This document shows positions 38,708 through 48,083 of a stretch of 64,000 nucleotides of DNA, in pieces (the stretch's first letter is position 1; every line of letters begins with the position of its first letter). The DNA is from Bacteroides salyersiae WAL 10018 = DSM 18765 = JCM 12988. Its GTDB lineage: Bacteria > Bacteroidota > Bacteroidia > Bacteroidales > Bacteroidaceae. A program made the translations under genes and the position numbers. The notes under the pieces were generated by a model. The model saw only the letters and a list, made by a program, of their open reading frames with translations, did no database searches and was not told the origin of the DNA. Location of the stretch: positions 1,445,102 to 1,509,101 of the forward strand of contig NZ_KB905466.1 in the NCBI RefSeq assembly GCF_000381365.1, written 5' to 3'.

Positions 38708-38753
38708 ACAAAACCGGCAAGTTTGAATGCTATTTGTTTCAAACTTACCGGTT
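38708..38753 (-). terminator. Intrinsic terminator at the left end of the shufflon
   Basis: A 16-bp stem (38712-38727 with 38738-38753, one G-U-type mismatch), followed on the minus strand by TTTTG. It lies 25 bp past the stop of the sorting-domain stump and would have ended the lost protease gene. Confidence 0.75.
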
Positions 38754-38777
38754 ACCTTTATTTAATTATATTTACAC

Positions 38778-38909
38778 CTATCCGGATCGTTTCTTAATAA
38801 ACTTCCCACGATAAATCTTATCCTCAGAATGTAATATAAGAATGTAACCTCCTTTAGTCAGAACGTCTACCGGCAAAGCATAAGTCTCGCCATCGTGTAT
38901 AGGTGGATA
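38778..38909 (-). pseudogene. C-terminal stump of a secreted protein (Por-like sorting domain) from silent cassette 1
   Basis: Reading the minus strand from 38909 gives 43 codons and a stop, with LPVDVLTKGGYILILHSEDK followed by IYRGKFIKK. This is the end of a sorting domain like those of the M6 protease (GIYIVSILSGNNMYKRKIFIE) and the C10 protease in the other cassettes. There is no start and the upstream part is gone. It sits where the protease gene sits in cassettes with a complete set. Confidence 0.6.
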
Positions 38910-38921
38910 TCATTGCCATAC

Positions 38922-38952
38922 AAAAAAAGACCATTCTTTCACAAGAACGGCC
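38922..38952 (-). terminator. Hairpin and T run after SusD of silent cassette 1
   Basis: Minus strand: GGCCGTTCTT, three-base-plus loop, AAGAATGGTC, then seven T. The stem pairs fully if G-U pairs are allowed. It separates SusD (ends 39031) from the sorting-domain stump, as equivalent hairpins do in the other cassettes. Confidence 0.65.
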
Positions 38953-39030
38953 TTTCAAAAACACTTTATTTATAATGTAAAGGGACGAAACCCTTTAAAC
39001 ATTTCATTGATTATCAATTCAAGCAGTAGA

Positions 39031-40680
39031 TCACAACCCTTCATTCAAGTCGGTTTCTCCAGTAGGTATCGACCACTTCCAGAATGTCTTGTCACATACT
39101 CCGTCTTTGTAGCCGAATGTTCCGGAAACAGAAGCATCATAGTTACCGCCTTCTGCAAATGATTTTCTGACAACAGCAATTCCCCAACGTTTGCAATCGA
39201 GCCAACTATGTCCTTCACCCCAAAGCTCCAAACGTCTATACTTAGCTATTTCCTCAAAAAGCTGCTCTCCTGTCAAGTCACAAGAATACTCCGGATCACG
39301 GCCGGATGTTTTATTCAATTCAATCAGATTATCCCGTGCCGGTTGAGGGTTACCGCTATTCAGGAAATAATTGGCTTCTGCTTCAATTAGCAACATTTCC
39401 GAAGACCGGATCAACGGAATGGAACCGATTCCCGGCATACCTTCACAGGCATATTTAAGGCTGGTATAAGCATTATAAGGAGTCTCTGTCATATCTGAGA
39501 AATTGGTTTTGATGTATTCTTCTGCATTTGCATATGCTTCATCGCCGTCAGCACCGTCAGCAAACATTCCAACCATACTGGAAGTCTGTGTATCCAAAAC
39601 TTCTTCTACAGTTTTGCCCTCAGGAAGGAATGTTCCTTTGTGTAAGAATAATCCTTTACGAATATCACTGTCTGATATCTCATCGATAAAATCACGAGCT
39701 ACACAAACATGATAATGTTGGTTGGTAGCATAATAACCGTTTCGAGCGAAAACGACTAAAAAAGCACCGTAATACAGTGTTTCCTGCGCATCATTAAATG
39801 TTCCCCAAATCCATTCGCTGTTGTTCTGGTAGAATCCTGCCTTATAGTCTGATACACTCATCAGAGAGCGACCTTCACGAGCTGCCTTGGCATTGTCGAG
39901 TGCAGTCTGGTAGTCGCCTTTGGAAAGAGCCACACGGGCTAAAATAGCTTCGGCAACATTCTGATCGGGATAACAGGCAGCCGACGTTCCATAGAAAGAA
40001 TCACGAGTAATGTCACCGTTAGCTTTAAACAGGGAAATTGCTTGATTCAGATCCGAATAGATTTGCTCGTAGGTCTGAGCTAAAGTCGATAACGGCATAT
40101 CACCGGTAGATTCATCTATACGCAGAACGATTCCTTCGGATCCTCCGTTATTGCTTTCTTTCCATGAATCGCAATATATCTGGCTTAAGCGAAAGAAAGA
40201 ATAGGCACGAAAAGTAAGTGCACCGGCTTTAATATAATCTTTTTCGCTTTGTTCGCCTTCGGCAGCATCGATATTTGCTAAAACCGTATTGGCGTTTCCT
40301 ATGATGCTATAGTAGTAGTACCATGGATAAGCACAGTAACCGGATGTTACATTCTGTGTAAACTTATTATTAAATATAACAGACCATCCCGGCGACATCA
40401 ACGGATAATTGAAATCACGCCCCGGATATTCTAAATAGTATTGTATGACAGTACCTTCGCCATTATTTGCAAAGTAATCCCAATATGCTCCGTGTTGCAT
40501 ACTCATCAATTTACATAAGCCATTGATTGCTTTTTTGGCATTTTCTGTCGTACTGAGAACAGCTTCATTCGAAGCCTGATCGGTCGGTTCGGTCTGCAGC
40601 CAACTGTCAGAGCAACTGCTACCGAAAATTAATATTCCACTTAAAGCGGAAGCAAGTATATATTTAGTCGAAATTTTCAT
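39031..40680 (-). CDS. SusD-like lipoprotein, silent cassette 1
   Basis: A 549-aa SusD/RagB-type lipoprotein: signal and lipobox FGSSC followed by SDSW; N-terminal helices (AINGLCKLM, AGALTFRAYSFFRLSQIY); C-terminal signatures IPLIRSSEMLLIEAEANYFLNSG and YRRLELWGEGHSWLDCKRWG. It lies 19 bp after its SusC partner. It has no visible promoter of its own, so it should be expressed only when the recombinase joins its SusC to the promoter segment. The cargo, judging from the other cassettes, is likely peptide or protein rather than sugar (inference). Confidence 0.92.
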   Translation of the reverse strand: MKISTKYILASALSGILIFGSSCSDSWLQTEPTDQASNEAVLSTTENAKKAINGLCKLMSMQHGAYWDYFANNGEGTVIQYYLEYPGRDFNYPLMSPGWSVIFNNKFTQNVTSGYCAYPWYYYYSIIGNANTVLANIDAAEGEQSEKDYIKAGALTFRAYSFFRLSQIYCDSWKESNNGGSEGIVLRIDESTGDMPLSTLAQTYEQIYSDLNQAISLFKANGDITRDSFYGTSAACYPDQNVAEAILARVALSKGDYQTALDNAKAAREGRSLMSVSDYKAGFYQNNSEWIWGTFNDAQETLYYGAFLVVFARNGYYATNQHYHVCVARDFIDEISDSDIRKGLFLHKGTFLPEGKTVEEVLDTQTSSMVGMFADGADGDEAYANAEEYIKTNFSDMTETPYNAYTSLKYACEGMPGIGSIPLIRSSEMLLIEAEANYFLNSGNPQPARDNLIELNKTSGRDPEYSCDLTGEQLFEEIAKYRRLELWGEGHSWLDCKRWGIAVVRKSFAEGGNYDASVSGTFGYKDGVCDKTFWKWSIPTGETDLNEGL

Positions 40681-40699
40681 ATTTCTGAATTATTTAGGG

Positions 40700-43600
40700 T
40701 TAAAATTTCAAGTTCAATCCGAATGAGACAACACGTGCGGTCACATAAGTCTGGTCTGCACCTCCACTGTAGCTATACTGTGGATTCATACCTTTACGAG
40801 CAGCAATTGTAAATGCATTTTCGACTGAAGCATAGACACGTAAACCATCTATATTCAATTTATTAGTAATTTTAGATGGGAAATCATATCCCAAGTTAAT
40901 ATTCTTCATCACGAAATAAGATGCATTCTGTAACCACCGGGAACTTGATATACCAAAATATTGAGAAGCAGTAGACATGGCTGCACGAGGAATTCCGTTC
41001 GGATCGATACGATTCGGAGATGTCTCTGTAATACCTTCGGGAGTACCATTCCATGATTGAAGCATGTCTTCATGTAATGCCGATGCACTATTGGCAGACA
41101 TTCCCATCAAACTGGCATAATTCGTATCATACACTTTCCCGCCTAAAGAGAATGTTCCCAACATAGATAAAGAAATTCCTTTATAAGTCAACGAAGTATT
41201 GATACTGCCGTAAGTTTTTGGCAGAGCAGAGCCATGCCATTCACGAAGGCCGTAACTACCCGGATTATAACAATAATATTGACCATTGATTTCAAAAACA
41301 TTTCCACTACTGATATTATCGTCCGTCACTTTTTCCGGATCGGCTACATATATGGCCATACCATCCATTTGATCGACACCCGCATAAGTGTAAGTAAAGA
41401 ACTCATAGATACTCTTACCCTCACTCAACTTCTGCACCCCTTTAGTAATGTCTTTATGATCAGGCAGTTTGACTATTTCATTCTTAAGGAAAGTCAGATT
41501 GACACCTAAATTCCAACGCCAATTCTTATTATAGATAATATCAGCATCCAATGCCAAATCCACTCCTTTGTTGGATACAGTACCGATATTTTTAGTTATG
41601 ATAGAACGTCCGGTAGGATCAACCGTAGTGGTTCCCCAAAGATCTGTAGGACCAGCTGACAACGGGTTATAAACATCGAATAACAGATCTTTGGAACGTT
41701 TGTCAAAATAATCGATAGAAAAGTTCAAACGATCAAACAGTCTTCCTTCCAACGCAATGTCAATAGAACTGGACTTTTCCCATTTTAATTCAGGATTGGC
41801 AAGCTGGCTCTTGATGTATGCTCCCTGGTGTGCATTGGTATCAGCCAGATATAATGCTTGATAAGCATAATAAGCAGCACTTTGGTCATTACCCACTTCA
41901 CCATAAGAAGCACGAAGCTTTAAGTTATTAATCCAATTGAGTGATTTCATAAAATTCTCCTCCGAAATGATCCAACTGGCACCGATTGACCAGAAGTTAC
42001 CCCAAGGATCTCTGAAACGGGATGAACCGTCCCTACGAAATGAGAGATCTGCAAAATAACGCATAGCATAACTGTAACGTGCTCTTCCCAAATAACTTTC
42101 CGTAGTATAATTATCCTCATATCCGGTCGCGCTTGTAGTTTCTGCAAAATTGGAACCTTGCGTATTCCCCTCAAGCATCATGTTGGTTTTGGAATACTGA
42201 TTCAACGAGTAAGTCATTTTATATGCTTCGTGTGCCAACAACACATCTACATGATGAAAATCAAAGTCATGTTTCCAATAAAGCTCCTGACTGAATCGAT
42301 ATTCACGCTGGCGGTCATCATAGTTAAACAATCGTCCGTTATTGGCCGCACCGTCTCCTACATTGGTATTATTAAAACGTACCCGGTTTTGATTATATGT
42401 ATAAATATCTCCCTTGACCGTCGCTTCAAAATCTTTTAAAAATGAAACAGTACCATAAGTCTGTCCACTGATTGTGGTTCTATTTTTACGGTCAAAGTCA
42501 TTTTTCATTTCATAAATGATGTGACGGTCATTCAAGTAATCATTGGCACCTCCAATGTGCAGATTATATTCTTTACTTCCTTCTTCGTCAGTCATAATAC
42601 TACCATCGGCATTATGTTTGTATATCGGGTACACCGGTGCCATCATCATAGTTTGATAAAACGGATTAGCATATGCTGCTCCACCTTCGCTGGCCCCCTC
42701 CGAATAATTATTCTTACTGACAGCTCCGTTAAGATTGACACCTGCCTTAAACCATTTCACCGGACGGAAATTAGCATTCAGACGAGCGGAGAAACGTTCA
42801 AAATCAGAACTGATAGTATATCCCTGCTCTTTCAAATAACCGAATGATGCAAATACGTCATATTTGTCTTTTGCGACATCACTGCTCATATTGTATTCCT
42901 GACGGTGTCCGGTGCGTTCCACTTCTTTGCTCCAATCCAAATCGTCATATCCCGGAAGTACATTAGCGATGAAATTACCGTTACTATCAAATAACTTATC
43001 ATTTGCCGCATCAAATATATTCGATTTGATAATTCCCATCACATTCTTAGTTGCATATTCTCCCGGTGTCATAGAGCCCAACTTGTCAGCCATGTCTATG
43101 GCTGCATATTCAGCTTCCCCTTTCCACATAGTTTCCATCCAATCTTTGATACCCAACCGATCATATTGTGGAAGACCACGCATATACATACCCTGTTTGA
43201 TGCTAACCCGGAAATTAAGGCGTTCCGATTTACCTCTTTTGGTATTAATAAGTATGACACCATTGGCTGCCTTATTTCCATAAAGAGCAGAAGAAGCAGC
43301 ATCTTTCAATACCGAGATACTTTCGATATCATCACTGTTAACGTCATTGAGACTACCGCTATAAGGAGTTCCATCGATAACAATCAAAGGAGAGTTCTCA
43401 CCGTTCACAGAACTAAAGCCTCTGATTCGAATAGACATTTTGTCGCTTCCGGGCTCACCATATGTATTATTGATTTGGATACCCGGTGCCGAACCTTCCA
43501 ATGAACCGGCGGCATTGGTAACAGGACGCATCTCTATATCTTTTGCATCCAGGGCAGATACAGCACCTGTAATAGACTTTTTACTGGCTGTACCATAAGC

Positions 43601-43723
43601 CACTACTACCACTTCTTCAAGTGACTGTGCATCAGACTTTAGCACAACCTTTACAGTCGGTTTGATCGCCACTTCCTGTGTCTGCATTCCGATGTAAGAA
43701 ATCTGCAAAGTCTTTGCAGAACT
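40700..43723 (-). CDS. Promoterless SusC-like transporter body, silent cassette 1
   Basis: The gene body of a SusC/RagA-type TonB-dependent transporter, about 1,000 aa, from the end of the CarboxypepD_reg domain (QISYIGMQTQEVAIKPTVKV) through TonB box (EEVVVVAYGTASKK), plug (IDGTPYSGS, IESISVLKDAASSALYGNKAANGVILINTK) and barrel ending FGLNLKF. Signal peptide and first 67 residues are missing: homology to the active gene starts exactly at AGTTCTGCAAAG (43723 downward), and upstream the frame soon meets a stop without any Met. It is silent in this orientation and same-strand as the active gene. Confidence 0.93.
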   Translation of the reverse strand, partial: SSAKTLQISYIGMQTQEVAIKPTVKVVLKSDAQSLEEVVVVAYGTASKKSITGAVSALDAKDIEMRPVTNAAGSLEGSAPGIQINNTYGEPGSDKMSIRIRGFSSVNGENSPLIVIDGTPYSGSLNDVNSDDIESISVLKDAASSALYGNKAANGVILINTKRGKSERLNFRVSIKQGMYMRGLPQYDRLGIKDWMETMWKGEAEYAAIDMADKLGSMTPGEYATKNVMGIIKSNIFDAANDKLFDSNGNFIANVLPGYDDLDWSKEVERTGHRQEYNMSSDVAKDKYDVFASFGYLKEQGYTISSDFERFSARLNANFRPVKWFKAGVNLNGAVSKNNYSEGASEGGAAYANPFYQTMMMAPVYPIYKHNADGSIMTDEEGSKEYNLHIGGANDYLNDRHIIYEMKNDFDRKNRTTISGQTYGTVSFLKDFEATVKGDIYTYNQNRVRFNNTNVGDGAANNGRLFNYDDRQREYRFSQELYWKHDFDFHHVDVLLAHEAYKMTYSLNQYSKTNMMLEGNTQGSNFAETTSATGYEDNYTTESYLGRARYSYAMRYFADLSFRRDGSSRFRDPWGNFWSIGASWIISEENFMKSLNWINNLKLRASYGEVGNDQSAAYYAYQALYLADTNAHQGAYIKSQLANPELKWEKSSSIDIALEGRLFDRLNFSIDYFDKRSKDLLFDVYNPLSAGPTDLWGTTTVDPTGRSIITKNIGTVSNKGVDLALDADIIYNKNWRWNLGVNLTFLKNEIVKLPDHKDITKGVQKLSEGKSIYEFFTYTYAGVDQMDGMAIYVADPEKVTDDNISSGNVFEINGQYYCYNPGSYGLREWHGSALPKTYGSINTSLTYKGISLSMLGTFSLGGKVYDTNYASLMGMSANSASALHEDMLQSWNGTPEGITETSPNRIDPNGIPRAAMSTASQYFGISSSRWLQNASYFVMKNINLGYDFPSKITNKLNIDGLRVYASVENAFTIAARKGMNPQYSYSGGADQTYVTARVVSFGLNLKF
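43704..43718 (-). other. Recombination site, silent cassette 1
   Basis: TGCAAAG-A-CTTTGCA read on the minus strand, within the shared 20-bp word AGTTCTGCAAAGACTTTGCA. It is in direct orientation relative to the active site at 53219-53233. Similarity to the other copies stops abruptly on the promoter-distal side at 43723. Confidence 0.85.
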
Positions 43724-44173
43724 ATAATCATTATCAATGTATTTATAATCAATTGATTACATTTATTATTTTAACTTTGAAATATTATTTTTTATCATAC
43801 TATCAATTTGATAATCAATTATATATCGTTTTTGACTCTCCTGGTATAGTTATATATGAGATACCTATTTGTTGTTAAAATCTATATGTAATTAATTGGT
43901 ATTCAATCAATAGTGGTTTGTAATAATAATAAATTGAAATACTATTTCTTCACTTTATAGTTAATTGATTATTGTAATGTTAATTATTATTGCAGACCTT
44001 AAGGCAGTTTTATAATATCGAATATAAAAATGAAATCATAATTGCACTTGTAAAATGTGTATAAATATATTACTTGCAAATAGGCTCTTATTAGTGTTTT
44101 ACAATAAAACATGAACTCTACCTATATTTAAATTGCCATATAAAAATGGCGCATATAGTTAAAATTGCAATTT
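43724..44173. other. AT-rich intergenic region, no gene seen
   Basis: About 450 bp of very AT-rich DNA between silent cassette 1 and the ATPase gene. It holds scattered words such as ATTGATTA and TAATTGATTAT in both orientations but no convincing frame, promoter or terminator. It may be a leftover flank of earlier inversions. Confidence 0.5.
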
Positions 44174-44229
44174 AAAAGTTGCAATTTATTTGATTATTGC
44201 AACTTTTATCTGGCAGTTTTGTATCTTTG
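44174..44229 (+). promoter_or_regulatory. Promoter and perfect 12-bp inverted repeat before the ATPase gene
   Basis: AAAAGTTGCAAT (44174-44185) and ATTGCAACTTTT (44196-44207) form a perfect inverted repeat with a 10-bp gap. A Bacteroides -7 box TATCTTTG lies at 44222-44229 with a TTG about 22 bp upstream in the right arm. The repeat overlaps the -33 region, so a repressor site is likely. Confidence 0.5.
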
Positions 44230-44248
44230 TACTATAAACTTATATAAT

Positions 44249-45418
44249 ATGGAACAATTATTTGAACTTTTCCGTAGATTACTGAATTTGACAGATACAT
44301 CCTACATTCGCTATTTACACGACGATATCAATTGGTCTGCCAGAATGTTAGGAATAATAGGACCCAGAGGAGTAGGAAAAACAACTATGCTATTGCAGCA
44401 TATAAAGTTACATCACTCACTGGAAGATACGCTTTTTGTCAATGCCGATGATCTTTATTTCGCAGAACATAAGCTTTTCGATTTAGCTTCTGTTTTTTAT
44501 AAAAATGGTGGGAAACACCTTTTCATTGATGAAGTCCATAAGTACCAGAACTGGTCTAAAGAATTAAAAATGATTTATGATTATTTCCCAGACTTTCAAG
44601 TTGTATTTACCGGTTCCTCTATTCTTGATATTTACAAAGGAAATGCTGATTTAAGCCGCAGGGCATTGAGTTATTTCCTGCCAGGGCTTTCTTTTCGAGA
44701 GTATATAATGTTATCTAAGGGGATACAAATACTACCTTATTCTTTACAAGATATATTAAATCATAAAGTAGAACTTCCGGGAGTTAATCACCCGTTACCA
44801 TTGTTCAAAGAATATTTAGAAAATGGTTATTATCCATTTTTTAGTGATCCCGGATATGACCAACGCCTACGTAATATCATTAATTTAACTGTCGAAAATG
44901 ATATACCAATTTATGCAAATATGAATGTAGCAACTACCAAAAAAATCCGGCAATTACTTTATGTTATATCACAAAGTGTACCTTTTAAACCCAATTTTAC
45001 CAAAATTGGACAACTGATAGGCGTACATCGTAATCTTATTACTGATTTTCTATATTATTTAGAAAGAGCTGGTATAATAGCTCAGCTACGTAATGGTACA
45101 GGAGGAATTCGTTTACTCGGAAAAATAGAAAAGATCTATTTGGATAATACTAATTTAGTCTATGCCTTGGCTGAAAACAAACCCGATACAGGAAACATTC
45201 GGGAAACATTTTTTCTCTCTCAAATGAAAGTTCACCATAAAGTGATTTCATCAGAGAAGTCAGATTTTGAAATAGATAACTATACTTTTGAAATAGGAGG
45301 GGCAGGAAAACAGCAAAAACAAATACATGGTATAGAAAATGCTTATGTGGTAAAAGACGATATAGAATATGGATACAATAACACAATACCTTTGTGGCAT
45401 TTCGGATTCAATTATTAA
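44249..45418 (+). CDS. AAA-type ATPase with DUF4143 C-terminal domain
   Basis: Met 44249 (MEQLFELFRRLL) is chosen because it follows a -7 box by 20 bp, giving 389 aa. Walker A is GPRGVGKTT (about residues 41-49), Walker B is HLFIDEVHK (about 91-99) and sensor FTGSS follows (about 121). The C-terminal half matches DUF4143, with a winged-helix-like stretch and the end phrase HFGFNY. Such ATPases are abundant solitary genes in Bacteroidales with no settled role. It lies between silent cassette 1 and the active cassette, in DNA that direct-repeat recombination could excise. Confidence 0.85.
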   Translation: MEQLFELFRRLLNLTDTSYIRYLHDDINWSARMLGIIGPRGVGKTTMLLQHIKLHHSLEDTLFVNADDLYFAEHKLFDLASVFYKNGGKHLFIDEVHKYQNWSKELKMIYDYFPDFQVVFTGSSILDIYKGNADLSRRALSYFLPGLSFREYIMLSKGIQILPYSLQDILNHKVELPGVNHPLPLFKEYLENGYYPFFSDPGYDQRLRNIINLTVENDIPIYANMNVATTKKIRQLLYVISQSVPFKPNFTKIGQLIGVHRNLITDFLYYLERAGIIAQLRNGTGGIRLLGKIEKIYLDNTNLVYALAENKPDTGNIRETFFLSQMKVHHKVISSEKSDFEIDNYTFEIGGAGKQQKQIHGIENAYVVKDDIEYGYNNTIPLWHFGFNY

Positions 45419-45502
45419 CATTGCGGTAAATAGTAGCGCATGTTAAATCCATCCTATATTCCCAACAATACAATAAATAATTCAGATGGTCATGTAAAGA
45501 AA

Positions 45503-45540
45503 TGAAAAGAGGGTGCGCTTCACAAAAGGGTACCCTCTTA
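45503..45540 (-). terminator. Intrinsic terminator at the end of the active cassette
   Basis: Minus strand: AAGAGGGT stem pairing with ACCCTCTT (45507-45514 with 45532-45539) and a run TTTTC. It lies 43 bp past the last gene of the active cassette, between convergent genes. Confidence 0.6.
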
Positions 45541-45582
45541 CTATATATGCAATATAGCATCATTTCAAATAAATGTTATGAA

Positions 45583-46230
45583 TTATAAGCCAGATATAAA
45601 ATCGACGATTTTGACTATGCTTTCTGTATCATTCTTTATTCGATTCTTCTTTATAAATAATGCTATCTCTTTCTTTAGATCAGGAAACAACTTTACCAGT
45701 TCTTTGGCTTTAGTAAATTTCTTCAATTGATTATCTACTTCAATATAATACAGAACGTAAGGTTCCGCTTTATAGTTTTCGGGTAATTTCAATTGATAGA
45801 TTTCCCCGGATGTGTTTAATGATGAAATATTATCAACAGCCGTAGTTGAAGAAGTACCATAGCCGATGTTTTGTGCTTGAATACTCATCCGGCAACGATA
45901 AGAAGCGTATAAAGTATACTTATTCCGTGACAAGACTTCATAAAAACGATTGTCAACCGGAACAAACTTTCGTTTATCAAAATAGACCGTATCAATCTGA
46001 TCTATCGGATACAATGCCATATTCTTACCTTCTGGTGAAATATAAATCATCTCTTCTGTGGCTTTATTATAATTGAGTGCAGTCCGATTTTCCTTCTTGT
46101 TTTTGTATAAAATCGTGGCGTCTCTAAACTGGTTGAACAGAAAATGATTATCTATACTCTGTCCTACAACATTAACTCCCCAAAACAATAAGGGGGCTAT
46201 TTGTATGATACGGATTTTTAGCAAATTCAT
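45583..46230 (-). CDS. Secreted protein of unknown function, active cassette
   Basis: A 215-aa protein with an N-terminal hydrophobic signal (MNLLKIRIIQIAPLLFWGVNVVGQ). The mature part has a beta-rich region (ATEEMIYISPEGKNMALYPIDQIDTVYFDKRKFVPVDNRF begins near residue 58) and a Lys-rich helical C terminus. Its ATG overlaps the M6 protease stop by four bases, so the two are co-translated. No family recognised; a protease partner, inhibitor or chaperone is a reasonable guess from the coupling. Confidence 0.7.
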   Translation of the reverse strand: MNLLKIRIIQIAPLLFWGVNVVGQSIDNHFLFNQFRDATILYKNKKENRTALNYNKATEEMIYISPEGKNMALYPIDQIDTVYFDKRKFVPVDNRFYEVLSRNKYTLYASYRCRMSIQAQNIGYGTSSTTAVDNISSLNTSGEIYQLKLPENYKAEPYVLYYIEVDNQLKKFTKAKELVKLFPDLKKEIALFIKKNRIKNDTESIVKIVDFISGL

Positions 46231-48008
46231 TCTATAAATATTTTTCGTTTATACATATTGTTTCCGGATAGAATGGATACAATATAGATACCTTGAGAAA
46301 ATTGTTTCAACGAAAGTTGGTTCGTGTTTTTAGTTTGTTCCAAAACTTTGCCTGAAATATCTGTTACGACAATAGACTCAACGTTTTCATCTGATGACAC
46401 ATACAGTGTATTATCCACCATTTTTAGTTGCATCTTTCTATCATCAAAAAGATTTTCAAAGCCAGTAGGAATATCTTCTATTTCGAAAGTCAACTTATCA
46501 TCTTCCATGATCACATTTCTAATTCTCAGGCCACCGTCCGAATTATCTGACAAGAAAGGCTTAGGGAATGTTTTATCTGTCATTACAGCACCCGAAGTTG
46601 TCTGATAAGCGGCTTCATCCAAAAAACCATTTTCCGTTAATGAACCAAAGGGACGATAAATATAAACTTCATCAGGAGGACCGTTGCGATTCCCTTCACT
46701 GACCGTTGTATTGATTCTATAAATGAGTAGCCCTGACCGGATCAGATTTTTTTCATACTTTCCTTCTTTTTTCCGGTATTCCAAAACAAAATATTCATTT
46801 GGATTAGTAGAGTTAACTTTATAACAACTATTTTCTGCACTCTGAGATAATGGAAGTAGTGTATAGGTACCCGGTTGGGTTATTGTAGGCATATCTTTAA
46901 TCCAACTTTGGCCTGCATACATCCATTTCATATAGGCTCCCATGTGACACCAACCACTGTTCATCAGATCCCAACTACCCACAGGATCGAGATTCTGACT
47001 TTCTTCACTATAATGATATAAATCCGGTGCACCTAATGCATGGAACATCTCATGGCAAAGTGTATTCACGGTAACTTGGTTCTCGGGTTGGAAAACATAA
47101 TCCATCACTCGCTTACCATGAATGTAGCATTCCTTAGTATAAAGCGACCAACGGTGTGCCCACAATAAATCACTCCAGCCATCACTATTTCCTTGAATGA
47201 CAAAACAGACATTGTCTATATAGCCGTCGTTGTCATTATCCAGCTCATCCGGCGTAAAATCTTGTTCGATACTGGCTTTTACTGCATCAATAGCATTTAC
47301 TATCAAGTTATGTTCTCTATTTGTCGACTCGTCACTTGTTTTATAGCCATCAGGGTTAGTTGTTGCATTATAAGGGCGATAAAAGCCTCTGTTATGAAAA
47401 TCGATGTAACCATTAGCGGTAGAAGTCATATCCGAAGTTTTGGGATAAAAATGTGAAGTGATATCCAAATTACTGTATGATACCTCCTTATAATAGTCTT
47501 TCAATGATCCGCTCGAAGATGTAGTACTATTGAACCGACTGTCATATACCGATCTCTTTTTTGAGAATGTGGTAGCATCTTTAAAAGAAACAAATATGAC
47601 GATATTGTTTAATGGATTTTTATGAGAGGCATATTGAGGTTTAGTAGTTCTGGTCATTGGCTGAATTTGCATTCGTTCCCGGCGTTTGTCGTATTGTTGT
47701 TTTGATATTTTCAACCAAGGAACGATTTTTGTTTTTGATGGTAATTCATCATCCACCCGATATATTGAAGGTACCAGTTCTCCTTTATCGTTTTTAATTG
47801 CATAATAACAATAACCATCTTCTGCTTGTACAATGGTGTACCCGTCTTTATCATGTATCCAATGATAAAATTCGTCACCAGATGCATACAAAGCTAACTG
47901 ACTTCCATCGGCTTGAGTAACAATGGTTTCCAAAAAGCGGAAAGGAGCTGCATATATACCCAAACATGTGCAACACAGAAAGACAATAAATAATAGATTC
48001 CTTTTCAT
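46227..48008 (-). CDS. Secreted M6-family (immune inhibitor A-like) metalloprotease
   Basis: Met 48008 (MKRNLLFIVFLCCTCLGIYA) is chosen, giving about 593 aa with a signal peptide. After a propeptide-like domain (about 22-110) comes the metalloprotease domain with NTLCHEMFHALGAPDLYHY (zinc motif HEMFH about residues 319-323, then GxPD as in M6 metzincin-like enzymes). The C terminus (about 520-593) is a Por-like sorting domain. It would cleave proteins at or outside the cell surface and supply peptides to the SusC/SusD pair upstream. A strong hairpin sits just before it; the next gene overlaps its stop. Confidence 0.88.
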   Translation of the reverse strand: MKRNLLFIVFLCCTCLGIYAAPFRFLETIVTQADGSQLALYASGDEFYHWIHDKDGYTIVQAEDGYCYYAIKNDKGELVPSIYRVDDELPSKTKIVPWLKISKQQYDKRRERMQIQPMTRTTKPQYASHKNPLNNIVIFVSFKDATTFSKKRSVYDSRFNSTTSSSGSLKDYYKEVSYSNLDITSHFYPKTSDMTSTANGYIDFHNRGFYRPYNATTNPDGYKTSDESTNREHNLIVNAIDAVKASIEQDFTPDELDNDNDGYIDNVCFVIQGNSDGWSDLLWAHRWSLYTKECYIHGKRVMDYVFQPENQVTVNTLCHEMFHALGAPDLYHYSEESQNLDPVGSWDLMNSGWCHMGAYMKWMYAGQSWIKDMPTITQPGTYTLLPLSQSAENSCYKVNSTNPNEYFVLEYRKKEGKYEKNLIRSGLLIYRINTTVSEGNRNGPPDEVYIYRPFGSLTENGFLDEAAYQTTSGAVMTDKTFPKPFLSDNSDGGLRIRNVIMEDDKLTFEIEDIPTGFENLFDDRKMQLKMVDNTLYVSSDENVESIVVTDISGKVLEQTKNTNQLSLKQFSQGIYIVSILSGNNMYKRKIFIE

Positions 48009-48019
48009 AATATATTTGT

Positions 48020-48060
48020 TTTTAGACAAATAAGGTCACCTTAATATCAGGTGACCTTAT
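48020..48060 (-). terminator. Hairpin between lipoprotein and M6 protease genes
   Basis: A perfect 12-bp stem ATAAGGTCACCT/AGGTGACCTTAT (48030-48041 with 48049-48060), loop 7, followed on the minus strand by TTTGTC. It lies 24 bp after the lipoprotein stop and 22 bp before the protease start: terminator, attenuator or mRNA processing/stability site. Confidence 0.7.
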
Positions 48061-48083
48061 CAAGTTATTGATTACTCATTTTA

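Noticed and set aside
44249..45418. AAA ATPase as a transposition protein (IstB/TniB-like)
   Set aside because: No transposase gene or terminal repeats nearby, and the C-terminal half fits DUF4143 instead.
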